Shown: in pieces, positions 33,966 through 44,257 of the stretch
How the letters are laid out: each line of letters opens with the position of its first letter
Position numbering within the stretch: position 1 is the stretch's first letter
Assembly (NCBI RefSeq): GCF_948472415.1
Contig: NZ_OX419519.1
Coordinates: forward strand, 3,410,001 to 3,474,000
Source of the DNA: Kitasatospora fiedleri
Lineage (GTDB): Bacteria > Actinomycetota > Actinomycetes > Streptomycetales > Streptomycetaceae
Direction: 5' to 3'
DNA: 64,000 nt
Notes under the pieces: generated by a model
Database searches by the model: none
What the model was told of the DNA's origin: nothing
The model's input: only the letters and a program-made list of their open reading frames with translations
Position numbers and translations under genes: made by a program

Positions 33966-34403
33966 GTGAAACAGCTCGTGCGCCGCATCGCCCAGACCGT
34001 TGCCCTCACCCTGCCGGTGGTCCTGGTGACCACCGGCACGCTCGCCGTCACCCGCGTCCCGTGGGCCCCACCGACGGGCCTGGACCAGCAGGTGGTGGCG
34101 GCCTCCAGTGGCGACGGCACCATCGGCCGCACCGCCACGGCCCCCAACACCCAGGGCCTCGCCCCGCAGGACGCCCTCCGGGTGGACCTGATGGAGGAGC
34201 TGAAGAACCACAACCCGGGCACCGCCCTCGACCTGCTCGAACGCACCATGCGCGAGAACCCGTCGCTGACCCCGTACTGCACCGCGCTGGCCGGCGAGCT
34301 CGGCCGCGCCGCGGTGAAGAAGTACCAGGGCGACGCGAAGCGCGCCCGCTCCTTCGCCCGCCCGGTCTGCGACGGCTCGTTCGCCGCCGGCGTGGTCAAC
34401 TGA
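33966..34403 (+). CDS. Small membrane-anchored or secreted protein of unknown function
   Basis: A 145-residue protein with a GTG start at 33966. Residues about 8-30 are one hydrophobic helix (signal peptide or anchor), followed by a linker of about 35 residues. A helical C-terminal domain carries two cysteines (TPYCTALAGEL and ARPVCDGSF) that may form a disulfide outside the cytoplasm. I recognise it only as a conserved hypothetical of streptomycetes at this position. Confidence 0.75.
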   Translation: MKQLVRRIAQTVALTLPVVLVTTGTLAVTRVPWAPPTGLDQQVVAASSGDGTIGRTATAPNTQGLAPQDALRVDLMEELKNHNPGTALDLLERTMRENPSLTPYCTALAGELGRAAVKKYQGDAKRARSFARPVCDGSFAAGVVN

Positions 34404-34551
34404 CCGACCGCGCACGGGAGGAGCGGCCCCGGCGGCAGCCCCGACGGCGGCACCGGCCCGGGCCCGAGCTCGACCGGCCGACCGCGCACCGGAGGTGCCC
34501 TCCCCCGACGCGGCCCGGGCCGGCCGGAGCGGGCCCGCTATCGTGGCGCGC

Positions 34552-35301
34552 ATGACAGCAGACACCGGCACCGCCCCGGGTGCCACCGCCCCCGCCGTCA
34601 CCCAGGCGGTGATCCTGGCGGGCGGGCAGGGCTCCCGGCTGCGGCCGTACACCGACGACCGGCCCAAGCCGCTGGTGGAGATCCCCGGCACCGGGAAGCC
34701 GATCATCGGACACCAGCTGGAGTGGCTGGCCGCCGAGGGCGTCACCGACGTGGTGATCTCCTGCGGCCACCTCGCCGAGGTGCTCCAGGAGTGGCTGGAA
34801 CGGGCCGACCTGCCGCTGCGCACGCGGACCGTGGTGGAGGCCGAACCCCTGGGCCGCGGCGGCGGGTTGCGCTACGCCGCCGCCTCCCTGCCGCGCCCCG
34901 CCGAGCCCTGGTACGCCACCAACGGCGACATCTGGACCAGGTTCAGCCTGCGCGAGATGGCCGCCTTCCACCACGAGCGCGCCGCCACCGCCACCCTCGC
35001 GCTGGCCCGCCCGCGCATCCCGTGGGGCGCCGTGGAGACCGACCGCTTCGGCAACGTGCTGGACTTCATCGAGGCCCCGCCGTCCCCGTTCCTGATCAAC
35101 GCGGGCCTGTACGTCTTCGCCCCGGGCTTCCGCGAGCTACTCCCCGAGGTCGGCGACCACGAGCGCACCACCTTCCCGCAGCTGGCCCGCGACCGCCGAC
35201 TGGCCGGCTACCAGCTCCCGCAGGGCTGCTACTGGCGCGCCATCGACACCGCCAAGGACCTCACCGAGGCCGCCAAGGAGCTCTCCGCGTCCCGGCAGTA
35301 G
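34552..35301 (+). CDS. Sugar-1-phosphate nucleotidyltransferase-like protein
   Basis: A 249-residue NTP-transferase (GlmU/RmlA/mannose-1-phosphate guanylyltransferase fold): AVILAGGQGSRLRPYTDDRP near the N-terminus, KPLVEIPG, ATNGDIWTRF with the catalytic Asp and INAGLYVFAPG. It should make a nucleotide sugar from NTP and a sugar phosphate; the sugar is unknown. It lacks the C-terminal left-handed beta-helix. The ATG at 34552 is preferred over upstream starts because the frame above has no family similarity. Confidence 0.85.
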   Translation: MTADTGTAPGATAPAVTQAVILAGGQGSRLRPYTDDRPKPLVEIPGTGKPIIGHQLEWLAAEGVTDVVISCGHLAEVLQEWLERADLPLRTRTVVEAEPLGRGGGLRYAAASLPRPAEPWYATNGDIWTRFSLREMAAFHHERAATATLALARPRIPWGAVETDRFGNVLDFIEAPPSPFLINAGLYVFAPGFRELLPEVGDHERTTFPQLARDRRLAGYQLPQGCYWRAIDTAKDLTEAAKELSASRQ

Positions 35302-35339
35302 CCCCCGGGCGCTCCCACAACCCCGCACGGGCCCGCCAC

Positions 35340-35376
35340 GACGCCCCGGAGGCCGCGGAACGCGCTCCGGGGCGTC
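35340..35376 (+). terminator. Terminator after the nucleotidyltransferase
   Basis: Arms of 12 bp (35340-35351 and 35365-35376), 38 bp past the stop. A run of 12 G residues (35386-35397) follows; it may be length-variable. Confidence 0.6.
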
Positions 35377-35476
35377 CCGCTGCCCGGGGGGGGGGGGAGC
35401 ACGGCGCGACCGCCGACGGCCCAGCGGCCGCACAGAGACACCGAAGACACCGAAGACACCAAGACCCCGCAGCAGA

Positions 35477-35518
35477 GCCGTAGGGTCCCTCCCGGACGTC
35501 CGGGAGGGACCCTACGGC
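35477..35518. terminator. Bidirectional terminator
   Basis: A perfect 42-nt palindrome (35477-35518, centred on GACGTC) lies between two convergent genes, 25 bp past the stop of the DoxX gene on the minus strand. It can end transcription from both directions. Confidence 0.85.
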
Positions 35519-35543
35519 GTGTCGTTCCGCGCGGGATCGGCCG

Positions 35544-37187
35544 TCAGGCCGCGGGCGCGGGGTGCTGCGGGCTCATGCCGAGTTCGAGCAGCGGCGGTCC
35601 GCTGCCCAGCAGGCCGCCGATCACGCCGTGCGAGGGCTGCGCGGTGCGCGGTGCCCCGGCGGGGGCGCCGCCCGTGCCGGTGCCGCCGGCGGAGCCGCCG
35701 TTGCCGGTGCTGCCGCCGCCGCCACCGGTGCTGGAGGTGCCCGAGCCGGCGCCGTTGCGGGCGGTCGGCGTGGCGCCCCCGGACGGGGTGCCGCCGCCGG
35801 GCTGCTTGGCCTTGCCGCTGCGGCTGGACGAGGGCGAGGGCGCGGCCGGCGCCTTGCCCTGGCCCTGGCCCTGGGTGGGGCTCGGCGTGGGGGTGGGCGT
35901 GGGCGACGGGGTCGGGGTCGGCGAGGGGCTGTTGCTCGGCCAGACCGGGGAGCCGAAGTCGGTGGGCGGCTCGACCGGCGCCGTGCTGCCGCCGGTGCGG
36001 ACCGCCGCGCCGAGCAGCGAGCCGGAGAGCAGGGTGAGGCCGACCACCACGGCGGTGACCACGCCGCGCCGGCGCAGCATCCGCCGCCGGACCGCGCCGG
36101 GTTCGCCGGGCCCGTGCCGGCGGAACGCCTCCAGGGCGATCCGGCCGTCCAGCGAGGCGAACGGGGCCCCGGCGATCAGCAGCGGGCTCCAGGCCGCGAG
36201 GAAGATCAGGTCGGGGGTGTCGTAGACCGGCACCGCCTTCCAGCTCACGGTGAACAGCAGCGCCGCGGACAGCGCCATCGCGGTGCCGGCCGCGAGCCGC
36301 TGCCACAGGCCCAGGATGGACAGCACGCCGACCACGATCTCCAGGAAGGAGACCGCGAGCCCGGCGCCCACCGGGTGGGCCATCGCGAAGTCCAGCAGCG
36401 GCTGGGCGACCTTCCACGGGTGCAGCGAGGACAGCCAGCGCATCATCGAGCCGCGCTCGCCGCCGTCGAAGTACACCGGGTCGCACAGCTTGCTGAACCC
36501 GGCGTACACCGACAGCGAGCCGAGCAGCACCCGCAGCGGCAGCAGCACCAGGCCCAGGTCGACCCGGCGGCCGGGGTACCAGGCGTGCTTGGAGCCCTCG
36601 CTGAGCGACGGCACCTCCGGCAGCTCGCCCTCGGGCTGCCAGCTGCGCCCGGCGCCGATCCGGACCGTCTCGTCCAGCAGTTCGGGGACGCCGACGTGCG
36701 GGGTCTCGCCCGGGGTGCCGGCCGGGCCGTACTGGCGCGGGACGCCCTGGAGCTGCTGGGTGTCGTCGTCCTCGAAGCCCTTGGCGGGGGCGGGCACGGT
36801 GGTCAGCCGGACGGCTTCCAGCAGCTGGGTGGCGGCGGTGTCGCCGGGCCCGGTCCGGCCGCTCCAGGCGGTGACCACCCGGGCCTTGCGGCGGGGGGCC
36901 CCGCCGGTGACCGAGGCGGCGGTGATCCCGGCCAGCGCGGGCACCGACGCCGCGGGCACCACGATCTGCGGGGTGACGCCGCTGCGCAGGCCGTACGGGT
37001 CACCGAAGGCGGCACCGGCCGGGGCGTCGATCATCGGGGCCACCGGGGCGGAGAGCCTGACCCGGAAACTGGCCTGGGTGCTGCTGAGCCTCGACGGGTC
37101 GGACGGCACCCGGACCGTGTTGAGGCCCGGACCGTCGTCTATCCCCGCGGGGCGCTGCCCGAGGCGCAGAGGTGTTCTGGTGTCCAC
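35544..37187 (-). CDS. DoxX-family membrane protein
   Basis: A 547-residue protein. The first 200 residues are soluble and low in conserved motifs. Residues about 210-360 hold four hydrophobic helices of DoxX type (LLPLRVLLGSLSVYAGFSKL and VGAGLAVSFLEIVVGVLSIL). One more helix near 390 (VVTAVVVGLTLLSGSLLG) precedes a long external-looking tail of Pro-Thr and Gly-Ser repeats (PTPTPSPTPTPTPSPT). DoxX proteins link to membrane redox or thiol stress systems; the exact role here is unknown. The start is the GTG at 37187 with GAGGGGT upstream. Confidence 0.82.
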   Translation of the reverse strand: MDTRTPLRLGQRPAGIDDGPGLNTVRVPSDPSRLSSTQASFRVRLSAPVAPMIDAPAGAAFGDPYGLRSGVTPQIVVPAASVPALAGITAASVTGGAPRRKARVVTAWSGRTGPGDTAATQLLEAVRLTTVPAPAKGFEDDDTQQLQGVPRQYGPAGTPGETPHVGVPELLDETVRIGAGRSWQPEGELPEVPSLSEGSKHAWYPGRRVDLGLVLLPLRVLLGSLSVYAGFSKLCDPVYFDGGERGSMMRWLSSLHPWKVAQPLLDFAMAHPVGAGLAVSFLEIVVGVLSILGLWQRLAAGTAMALSAALLFTVSWKAVPVYDTPDLIFLAAWSPLLIAGAPFASLDGRIALEAFRRHGPGEPGAVRRRMLRRRGVVTAVVVGLTLLSGSLLGAAVRTGGSTAPVEPPTDFGSPVWPSNSPSPTPTPSPTPTPTPSPTQGQGQGKAPAAPSPSSSRSGKAKQPGGGTPSGGATPTARNGAGSGTSSTGGGGGSTGNGGSAGGTGTGGAPAGAPRTAQPSHGVIGGLLGSGPPLLELGMSPQHPAPAA

Positions 37188-37322
37188 ACCCCTCTAACCG
37201 GGTGACGGGCCCCGAGGACACTCTCCCGGGTGGATTCCGGGCGAGGATTTGAAGTGATCATGAGAAAACCGATCGGGCCCGACCGGACCCGACCGGTTCC
37301 CCCACGAAAACGACGCGCTACC

Positions 37323-37456
37323 GCGGCGCCGCTGCGGCACGGCACCCCGCACCGCGGCGCCGCTGCGGCACGGCACCCCGCACCGCGGCGCCGCTGCGGC
37401 ACGGCACCCCGCACCGCGGCGCCGCTGCGGCACGGCACCCCGCACCGCGGCGCCGC
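37323..37456. repeat. 31-bp tandem repeat, 4.3 copies
   Basis: Four identical 31-bp units begin at 37323, 37354, 37385 and 37416, with a partial fifth to 37456. Each contains GCGGCGCCGC and CTGCGGCACGGCACC. The unit is not a multiple of three and lies between rlmB and the DoxX gene, so it is not coding. The copies are contiguous without spacers, so it is not a CRISPR. Confidence 0.95.
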
Positions 37457-37478
37457 CGCGTCAGCGCAACACCCCGCG

Positions 37479-38471
37479 TCAGCGCTTGGCGCGCAGCCGG
37501 GCGGCCTCGTACAGCACGATGCCCGCCGCCACACCGGCGTTCAGCGACTCGGTCCGGCCCGGCATCGGGATGCGCACCAGCAGGTCGCAGGTCTCCGAGA
37601 CCAGCCGGGACAGGCCCTTGCCCTCGGAGCCGGCCACGATCACCACGGGGCCGGTCAGCACGTCCAGGTCGCCGATCTCGGCCTCGCCGTCGGCGGCCAG
37701 GCCGACCACCATCACGCCGGCCTTCTGGTATGCCTCCAGCGCCCGGGTCAGGTTGGTGGCGCGCGCCACGGGCAGCCGCGCCGCCGCGCCGGAGGAGGTC
37801 TTCCAGGCGCCCGCGGTCATGCCGGCCGCCCGGCGCTCCGGGATCACCACGCCGTGCGCGCCGAACGCGGCGGCGGAGCGGACCACGGCGCCGAGGTTGC
37901 GGGAGTCGGTGACGCCGTCCAGCGCGACGATCAGCGCGTCCTGCCCGTTGTCGGCGGCGCCCTCCAGCAGGTCGTCGGGGTGCGCGTACTCGTACGGCGG
38001 GACCTGCAGCACCAGGCCCTGGTGGTTGAGGCCGCCGGTCATCTGGTCCAGCTGGGCCCGCGGGGCCTCCATCAGCGGGACGCCGCGCTCGTTGGCGGCC
38101 TGGAAGGCCTCCCGGACCCGGTCGTCGGTGTCGAGGAACTGCTGCACGTACAGCGCGGTCGCCGGGACGCCGCCCTGGAGCGCCTCGACCACCGAGTTGC
38201 GGCCCACCACCAGCTCGGCCGCGCCCGCGCCGCCGCGGCCGCTGCGGGAGCCGCCGCCGGCGCGGCGCATGCCCGCGCGGGACTTGGCGTCGCGCTCGCG
38301 CTTGAGCGCCGCGTTGGCGGCGCGCTGCTTGGGGTGGCCCTTGCGGGCCTCGCCGGGCGGGGTCGGGCCCTTGCCCTGCAGTCCCTTCCGGCTGTGGCCG
38401 CCGGTACCGACGCTGGCACCCTTCTTCGATCCGGGGTTGCGGCGGTTCCTGCGCTGGCTGTTGCCGGCCAT
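37479..38471 (-). CDS. rlmB: 23S rRNA (guanosine-2'-O-)-methyltransferase, RlmB/TrmH family
   Basis: A 330-residue SPOUT methyltransferase. The first 85 residues are a basic, disordered tail typical of actinobacterial members (RRNRRNPGSKKG). Then come the ribosomal-L30-like substrate domain (VVGRNSVVEALQGG) and the SpoU knot with LDGVTDSRNLGAVVRSAAAF, IVAGSEGKGLSRLV and MPGRTESLNAGVAAGI. It methylates a 23S rRNA guanosine 2'-O. It lies 121 bp downstream of cysS, as in other streptomycetes. Confidence 0.93.
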   Translation of the reverse strand: MAGNSQRRNRRNPGSKKGASVGTGGHSRKGLQGKGPTPPGEARKGHPKQRAANAALKRERDAKSRAGMRRAGGGSRSGRGGAGAAELVVGRNSVVEALQGGVPATALYVQQFLDTDDRVREAFQAANERGVPLMEAPRAQLDQMTGGLNHQGLVLQVPPYEYAHPDDLLEGAADNGQDALIVALDGVTDSRNLGAVVRSAAAFGAHGVVIPERRAAGMTAGAWKTSSGAAARLPVARATNLTRALEAYQKAGVMVVGLAADGEAEIGDLDVLTGPVVIVAGSEGKGLSRLVSETCDLLVRIPMPGRTESLNAGVAAGIVLYEAARLRAKR

Positions 38472-38592
38472 GGTTGTACTTCCTGTCTCTGCGTCTGCTT
38501 CGTGCGTCGGGGCCGCACCCCTACAAAGGTACGGCCCCGGCGCGCCCCGGAGGGCTACTGGTACTACCGGCGGCCGGTGGTCCGGCCCGGTG

Positions 38593-39987
<1,395 letters not shown>

Positions 39988-40053
39988 AGCGACCAGGGTA
40001 GTGGGCGGCGGGGGGTGCCCCGCCACCTTCCGGCCCCTTTGGCGTGCCCGCGT

Positions 40054-40449
40054 TCAGCCGATGTTGCCGACGATCTTGCGCGGGCTGAGCCGGATCACCA
40101 CCCGGACGTCGTCCGGCCCGTCGAAGCCGTAGGCCTCGCCCCGGTACTTGTGCGACAGCTCGTCGATCAGCTCCCGGCCGCCCTCGGTGGTCAGGGTGAC
40201 CTCGCCGCGCGCCTCGAAGTAGGTGTACGGGTCGTCCGCCGGGTTGACCAGCAGGCTGACCCGCGGGTCGCGCACCAGGTTGAGGTGCTTGCGGCGGCCC
40301 TGCACGGTGGAGAACAGGATGTCGTCGCCGTCCCGCTTCACCCAGACCACGGAGGACTGCGGGCTGCCGTCGGGCTGCACGGTGGAGACCACCGCGTAGC
40401 TCTTCGCGTCCAGCAGCGCCCTGACCTTGTCGCCGAGTTCGACGCCCAT
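40054..40449 (-). CDS. PPOX-class F420-dependent oxidoreductase
   Basis: A 131-residue split-barrel flavin/F420-binding protein: YAVVSTVQPDGSPQSSVVWV, then ILFSTVQGRRKHLNLVRDPR and YFEARGEVTL. Such proteins reduce small molecules with coenzyme F420H2 or FMN. It is a single gene between ispF and cysS; the substrate is unknown. Confidence 0.88.
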   Translation of the reverse strand: MGVELGDKVRALLDAKSYAVVSTVQPDGSPQSSVVWVKRDGDDILFSTVQGRRKHLNLVRDPRVSLLVNPADDPYTYFEARGEVTLTTEGGRELIDELSHKYRGEAYGFDGPDDVRVVIRLSPRKIVGNIG

Positions 40450-40493
40450 GTCTCCTCCTGTGCCTGGTTCTTGACGGCTTGTCGGAACTCAGG

Positions 40494-40988
40494 CTATGCG
40501 GCGGGCCGTTCGTAGACCAGTGCCGTGGCGATCGCGGCGAGTCCCTCCGCGCGGCCGGTCAGGCCGAGGCCGTCGGTGGTGGTGCCGGAGACCGAGACCG
40601 GGGCGCCGACCGCGGCGGACAGCGCGGCCTGGGCCTCGGCCCGGCGCTTGCCGACCTTGGGGCGGACGCCGATCACCTGGACGGAGACGTTGCCGATCTC
40701 GAAGCCCGCCGCCCGGACGAGGCGGGCCGCCTCGGCCAGCAGCGCGACCCCGGCCGCGCCCGCCCACTCGGGGCGGGAGGTGCCGAAGTGCGCGCCCAGG
40801 TCGCCGATGCCGGCGGCGGAGAACAGCGCGTCGCAGGCGGCGTGCGCGGCCACGTCGGCGTCCGAGTGCCCGGCCAGGCCGGTCTCGCCGGGCCAGTCCA
40901 GGCCGGCCACCCGCAGCGGGCGGCCCTCCTCGAAGGCGTGCACGTCGGTGCCGATGCCGACGCGGGGGAGGATCGGGTCAGTAGCCAT
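40494..40988 (-). CDS. ispF: 2-C-methyl-D-erythritol 2,4-cyclodiphosphate synthase
   Basis: A 164-residue enzyme of the MEP isoprenoid pathway. Metal ligands are in [15 protein letters not shown] and the [19 protein letters not shown] block; GDLGAHF and [18 protein letters not shown] complete the fold. The ATG at 40988 overlaps the ispD stop by 11 bp, so the two consecutive MEP steps are coupled. Confidence 0.95.
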   Translation of the reverse strand: MATDPILPRVGIGTDVHAFEEGRPLRVAGLDWPGETGLAGHSDADVAAHAACDALFSAAGIGDLGAHFGTSRPEWAGAAGVALLAEAARLVRAAGFEIGNVSVQVIGVRPKVGKRRAEAQAALSAAVGAPVSVSGTTTDGLGLTGRAEGLAAIATALVYERPAA

Positions 40989-41712
40989 CGGTGGCCCTCC
41001 GGCGGGCGAGCACGGCCTCGGCGAGCACGAGGTCCAGCGGGCGGGTGACCTTGAACGCCTCCTCGTGGCCGGGCACCACGACCACCCGGCCGCCGAAGCG
41101 CTCGATCAGCCCGGCGTCGTCGGTCACCTCGGCGCCCTCGGCGAGCGCCCGCTCGTGCGCGGCGACCAGCCCGGGCAGGTCGAAGCCCTGCGGGGTCTGC
41201 ACCGCGCGCAGGGTGGAGCGGTCGGGCGTGTCCAGCACCGGCTCGGGGCCGGACGGCTGCGGCTCGACCCGCTTGACGGTGTCGGCCAGCGGCACCGCGG
41301 GCACCACCGCCCCGGCCCCGGCGCGGACGGCGGCGGCCACCGCGTCCACCACCTCGACCGGCACCAGCGGGCGGGCCGCGTCGTGCACCAGCACCACCCG
41401 GGTCCCGGCCGGGACGGCGGCCAGGCCGAGCCGCACCGACTCCTGCCGGCTGGCGCCGCCGGGCACCACCCGGACGTCCTTGCCGTCCAGGCCGTGGCTG
41501 TCCAGCAGCGAGACGACCTCGGCCACCCCGTCCGGCGGGGCGCACACCACCACCAGGCCGACCGCCCGGCTGCGGGCCAGCGCCCGGACGGCGTGCACCA
41601 GCAGCGGCACGCCGCCGAGTTCGCGCAGCGCCTTGGGGGCGCCGGGGCCGAGTCGCTCGCCGCGCCCGGCGGCCGGGACGACCGCTGCCGCGAGCTGTGC
41701 TGAGGCGTTCAG
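40978..41712 (-). CDS. ispD: 2-C-methyl-D-erythritol 4-phosphate cytidylyltransferase
   Basis: A 244-residue cytidylyltransferase of the MEP pathway: [21 protein letters not shown] near the start, [12 protein letters not shown] in the middle and [12 protein letters not shown] later. The start is unusual. The frame has no ATG, GTG or TTG close to the domain, but a CTG at 41712 lies 6 nt after a perfect GAGGAG site (CCCGAGGAGCCAAACCTG), so CTG initiation is proposed. A long upstream ATG (41829) would add 39 unrelated residues. Confidence 0.9.
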   Translation of the reverse strand: MNASAQLAAAVVPAAGRGERLGPGAPKALRELGGVPLLVHAVRALARSRAVGLVVVCAPPDGVAEVVSLLDSHGLDGKDVRVVPGGASRQESVRLGLAAVPAGTRVVLVHDAARPLVPVEVVDAVAAAVRAGAGAVVPAVPLADTVKRVEPQPSGPEPVLDTPDRSTLRAVQTPQGFDLPGLVAAHERALAEGAEVTDDAGLIERFGGRVVVVPGHEEAFKVTRPLDLVLAEAVLARRRATDGY

Positions 41713-41851
41713 GTTTGGCTCCTCGGGTGTGATGGGTATGGCCCGTGCCGAGCGCGGATACCGCGAGCGGGCAGGCCCCCTTCCTGACTGCACGTTAGTG
41801 GAACCGCGCCCGTGGCCCCGCCATGCCACCGCCCCCTTCCGGGCATGGCGA

Positions 41852-41886
41852 AGCGCCCGAGGTGCCGTTCGGGCACCACCGGGCGC
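41852..41886 (-). terminator. carD terminator
   Basis: A hairpin from 41852 to 41886 with outer arms AGCGCCCG and CGGGCGCT and a GTTC loop, 14 bp past the carD stop, in front of ispD. Confidence 0.7.
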
Positions 41887-41899
41887 TGCGTCGCACTGC

Positions 41900-42382
41900 T
41901 CAGGAGGCGAGGACCTCGTCGAGCAGCGTCTCGGCCTTGTCCTCGTTGGTGTTCTCGGCGAGCGCCAGCTCGCTCACCAGGATCTGCCGGGCCTTGGCCA
42001 GCATCCGCTTCTCACCGGCGGACAGGCCGCGCTCGCGCTCGCGGCGCCACAGGTCGCGGACGACCTCTGCGACCTTGATCACATCGCCGGACGCGAGCTT
42101 CTCGAGGTTCGCCTTGTACCGGCGCGACCAGTTGGTGGGTTCTTCGGTGTACGGTGCCCGGAGCACCTCGAAGACGCGGTCCAGGCCCTCTTGGCCCACC
42201 ACGTCGCGGACGCCGACGAACTCGGCGTTCTCCGCGGGCACGCGAAGCGTCAGATCTCCCTGCTGCACCTTCAGCACCAGGTAGGTCTTGTCCACACCTT
42301 TGATCTGGCGAGTTTCGATGGCCTCGATCAGCGCAGCCCCGTGATGGGGGTAGACCACCGTGTCGCCAACCTTGAACGTCAT
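41900..42382 (-). CDS. carD: CarD-family RNA polymerase-binding regulator
   Basis: A 160-residue protein with the RNA-polymerase-interacting Tudor-like N-terminus ([20 protein letters not shown]) and the basic helical DNA-binding C-terminus ([17 protein letters not shown], then [15 protein letters not shown]). CarD stabilises open promoter complexes, notably at rRNA promoters. Full length and canonical. It is transcribed away from the lipoprotein gene, leaving a 375-bp divergent gap. Confidence 0.95.
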   Translation of the reverse strand: MTFKVGDTVVYPHHGAALIEAIETRQIKGVDKTYLVLKVQQGDLTLRVPAENAEFVGVRDVVGQEGLDRVFEVLRAPYTEEPTNWSRRYKANLEKLASGDVIKVAEVVRDLWRRERERGLSAGEKRMLAKARQILVSELALAENTNEDKAETLLDEVLAS

Positions 42383-42757
42383 GTGACAGGACCCCTTCCG
42401 TGGCTTTCCAGAATAACACGCTTTTCTGCTGACTCGAAGGGCGTTTTCGCAGGTCAGGGCCGGTCCCAGGGCTTGACAACCACCCCGGTCGCATGCTGCG
42501 ACCGGTGTTCGATCAGGGCTTCCCGCAGGTCGGAGGCGGTCTGACCGCGCGGCGAAACCTCTGGTCACGACTCCGAAACCATGGTTGGATCTTGAGTTTT
42601 TGCCCCCGACGCGCCGGGCGCCCCGGATCGTGATCGGACCGCGACACGGGGCCACCCCGTGAGAGGCGGATATGTGTGGTCGGTAGTCTGACCCTCGACC
42701 ACCGACCGTGATCCGTTTTCCGCTGGATCGTCCCCCCATCAAGGAGAAGTCGCCGCC
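42383..42757. other. Divergent carD / lipoprotein intergenic region
   Basis: A 375-bp gap holding two divergent promoters. A TTGACA hexamer (42473-42478, plus strand) is followed by a perfect 21-nt palindrome (42485-42505; arms CCGGTCGCA and TGCGACCGG around TGC) that covers the spacer and -10 position. Downstream, TAGTCT at 42691-42696 resembles another -10. No ORF with coding bias is seen. Confidence 0.45.
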
Positions 42758-43447
42758 GTGAGCCGGAGCCTTCGACGCGGCGCTGTCGCCGCCATCGTCC
42801 TCGCCGCGATCGTCCCGCTGGCGGCCTGCGCCGCGGGCAACGACGCGAGCACGCTGCAGATCAAGCCGGACAACGCGGCGACGGCCATCGGGAGCGACGT
42901 CAAGCTCAACAACATCGTCGTGGTCACCCCCGGGGGGACGGCCGGCGAGTACACCGGCCCGGCGAACGTCACGGTCAACGTCGCCAACACCGGTGACGGC
43001 CCGGAGGTGCTGACCTCCCTGAAGGTCGGCGACACCGCCGCCAAGCTGACCGACAAGAGCGGCGCCGCGGTCGACAGCATCGCGCTCGCGCCCGGCGAGT
43101 CGGTGCTGCTCGGGGCCGAGGGCGGCCCGCTCGCCGCGGTGCCGAACGCGGACGTGTCGGTCGGCGGCTACGTCAAGACCACCTTCACCTTCAAGAACGC
43201 CGGCGAGGTCTCCGCCAACGCCAACGTGCAGCCGGCCGACGGCCTGTACGAGGGCTACGGCCCGGCGAAGGCGTCCCCCTCCGCCCCGGCCTCCCCCGCC
43301 GCGAGCGCCTCCGCCTCCGCGGGTGCCTCCGTCTCCGCGGGCGCCTCCACCTCGCCCTCCGCGGGCGCCTCGACCTCGCCCTCCGCCGGGGCCACCGGCT
43401 CGGCGAGCGCCCCGGCCGCCCCGTCCGGCTCGGCCACGGCCGGCTGA
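42758..43447 (+). CDS. Lipoprotein (PCuAC/DUF461-like)
   Basis: A 229-residue secreted lipoprotein. The signal peptide ends in the lipobox PLAAC near residue 24. Residues 30-165 form a beta-rich domain of the DUF461/PCuAC-like type found in actinobacteria. The last 60 residues are Ala/Ser/Gly/Pro repeats ([13 protein letters not shown] twice), probably a cell-wall spacer. The GTG at 42758 follows AAGGAGAAG. It is divergent from carD and convergent with phoP, with a terminator between them. Confidence 0.8.
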   Translation: MSRSLRRGAVAAIVLAAIVPLAACAAGNDASTLQIKPDNAATAIGSDVKLNNIVVVTPGGTAGEYTGPANVTVNVANTGDGPEVLTSLKVGDTAAKLTDKSGAAVDSIALAPGESVLLGAEGGPLAAVPNADVSVGGYVKTTFTFKNAGEVSANANVQPADGLYEGYGPAKASPSAPASPAASASASAGASVSAGASTSPSAGASTSPSAGATGSASAPAAPSGSATAG

Positions 43448-43491
43448 CCCGGCGGCGCGCGGACAGCAGGACAAACAGCAGGACGGACAGC

Positions 43492-43523
43492 AGGAGGGGC
43501 CCCGCCGCGGCGGGGCCCCTCCT
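43492..43523. terminator. Bidirectional terminator between lipoprotein and phoP
   Basis: An inverted repeat from 43492 to 43523 (arms AGGAGGGGCCCCG and CGGGGCCCCTCCT) between two convergent genes. Confidence 0.8.
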
Positions 43524-43564
43524 GCGTGCTGTGCCGGTGCGCCGCTCTACCGGCGCGTCGCGGT

Positions 43565-44257
43565 TTACGGCTCGAACTTGTAGCCCAGGCCGCGGACCGT
43601 GACCAGGTAGCGCGGGGCGCCCGGGTCCGGTTCGATCTTCGCCCGCAGGCGCTTGACGTGGACGTCCAGGGTCTTGGTGTCGCCGACGTAGTCCGCGCCC
43701 CAGACCCGGTCGATCAGCTGCATCCGGGTCAGCACCCGGCCCGCGTTGCGCAGCAGCATCTCCAGCAGGTCGAACTCCTTGAGCGGCAGGTCGACCTTGG
43801 CGCCGTCCACCGTCACGACGTGCCGGTCGACGTCCATCCGGACCGGCCCGGCCTCCAGCGCGCCCGGGGCGGCCGCGCCGTCGCCGCCGCCGTCCTCGCC
43901 GCGGCGGCGGAGCACCGCGCGGATGCGGGCGACCAGCTCGCGGGTGGAGTACGGCTTGGTGACGTAGTCGTCGGCTCCTATCTCCAGGCCGACCACCTTG
44001 TCGATCTCGCTGTCCTTCGCGGTGACCATGATCACCGGGACGTTGGAGCGGACCCGCAGCTGGCGGCAGACCTCGGTGCCGGGCAGGCCGGGCAGCATCA
44101 GGTCGAGCAGGACGAGGTCGGCTCCGTTGCGCTCGAACTGCTCCAGCGCGTCGGGGCCGGTGGCGGCGACCGCCACCTCGAAGCCCTCCTTGCGGAGCAT
44201 GTACGACAGGGCGTCGCTGAACGACTCCTCGTCCTCGACCACCAGTACTCGGGTCAC
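43565..44257 (-). CDS. phoP: Phosphate response regulator PhoP
   Basis: A 230-residue OmpR/PhoB-type regulator. The receiver carries the acidic pair in VVEDEESF, the phosphorylated Asp in LVLLDLMLPGLPG and the Lys in YVTKPYSTREL. The winged helix ends TKTLDVHVKRLRAKIEPDPG. It controls phosphate starvation genes and, in streptomycetes, antibiotic production. The GTG at 44257 overlaps the phoR stop by 4 bp. Confidence 0.94.
   Translation of the reverse strand: MTRVLVVEDEESFSDALSYMLRKEGFEVAVAATGPDALEQFERNGADLVLLDLMLPGLPGTEVCRQLRVRSNVPVIMVTAKDSEIDKVVGLEIGADDYVTKPYSTRELVARIRAVLRRRGEDGGGDGAAAPGALEAGPVRMDVDRHVVTVDGAKVDLPLKEFDLLEMLLRNAGRVLTRMQLIDRVWGADYVGDTKTLDVHVKRLRAKIEPDPGAPRYLVTVRGLGYKFEP

Noticed and set aside
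37323..37456. CRISPR array
   Set aside because: The 31-bp copies are contiguous with no spacers, and no cas genes are present.
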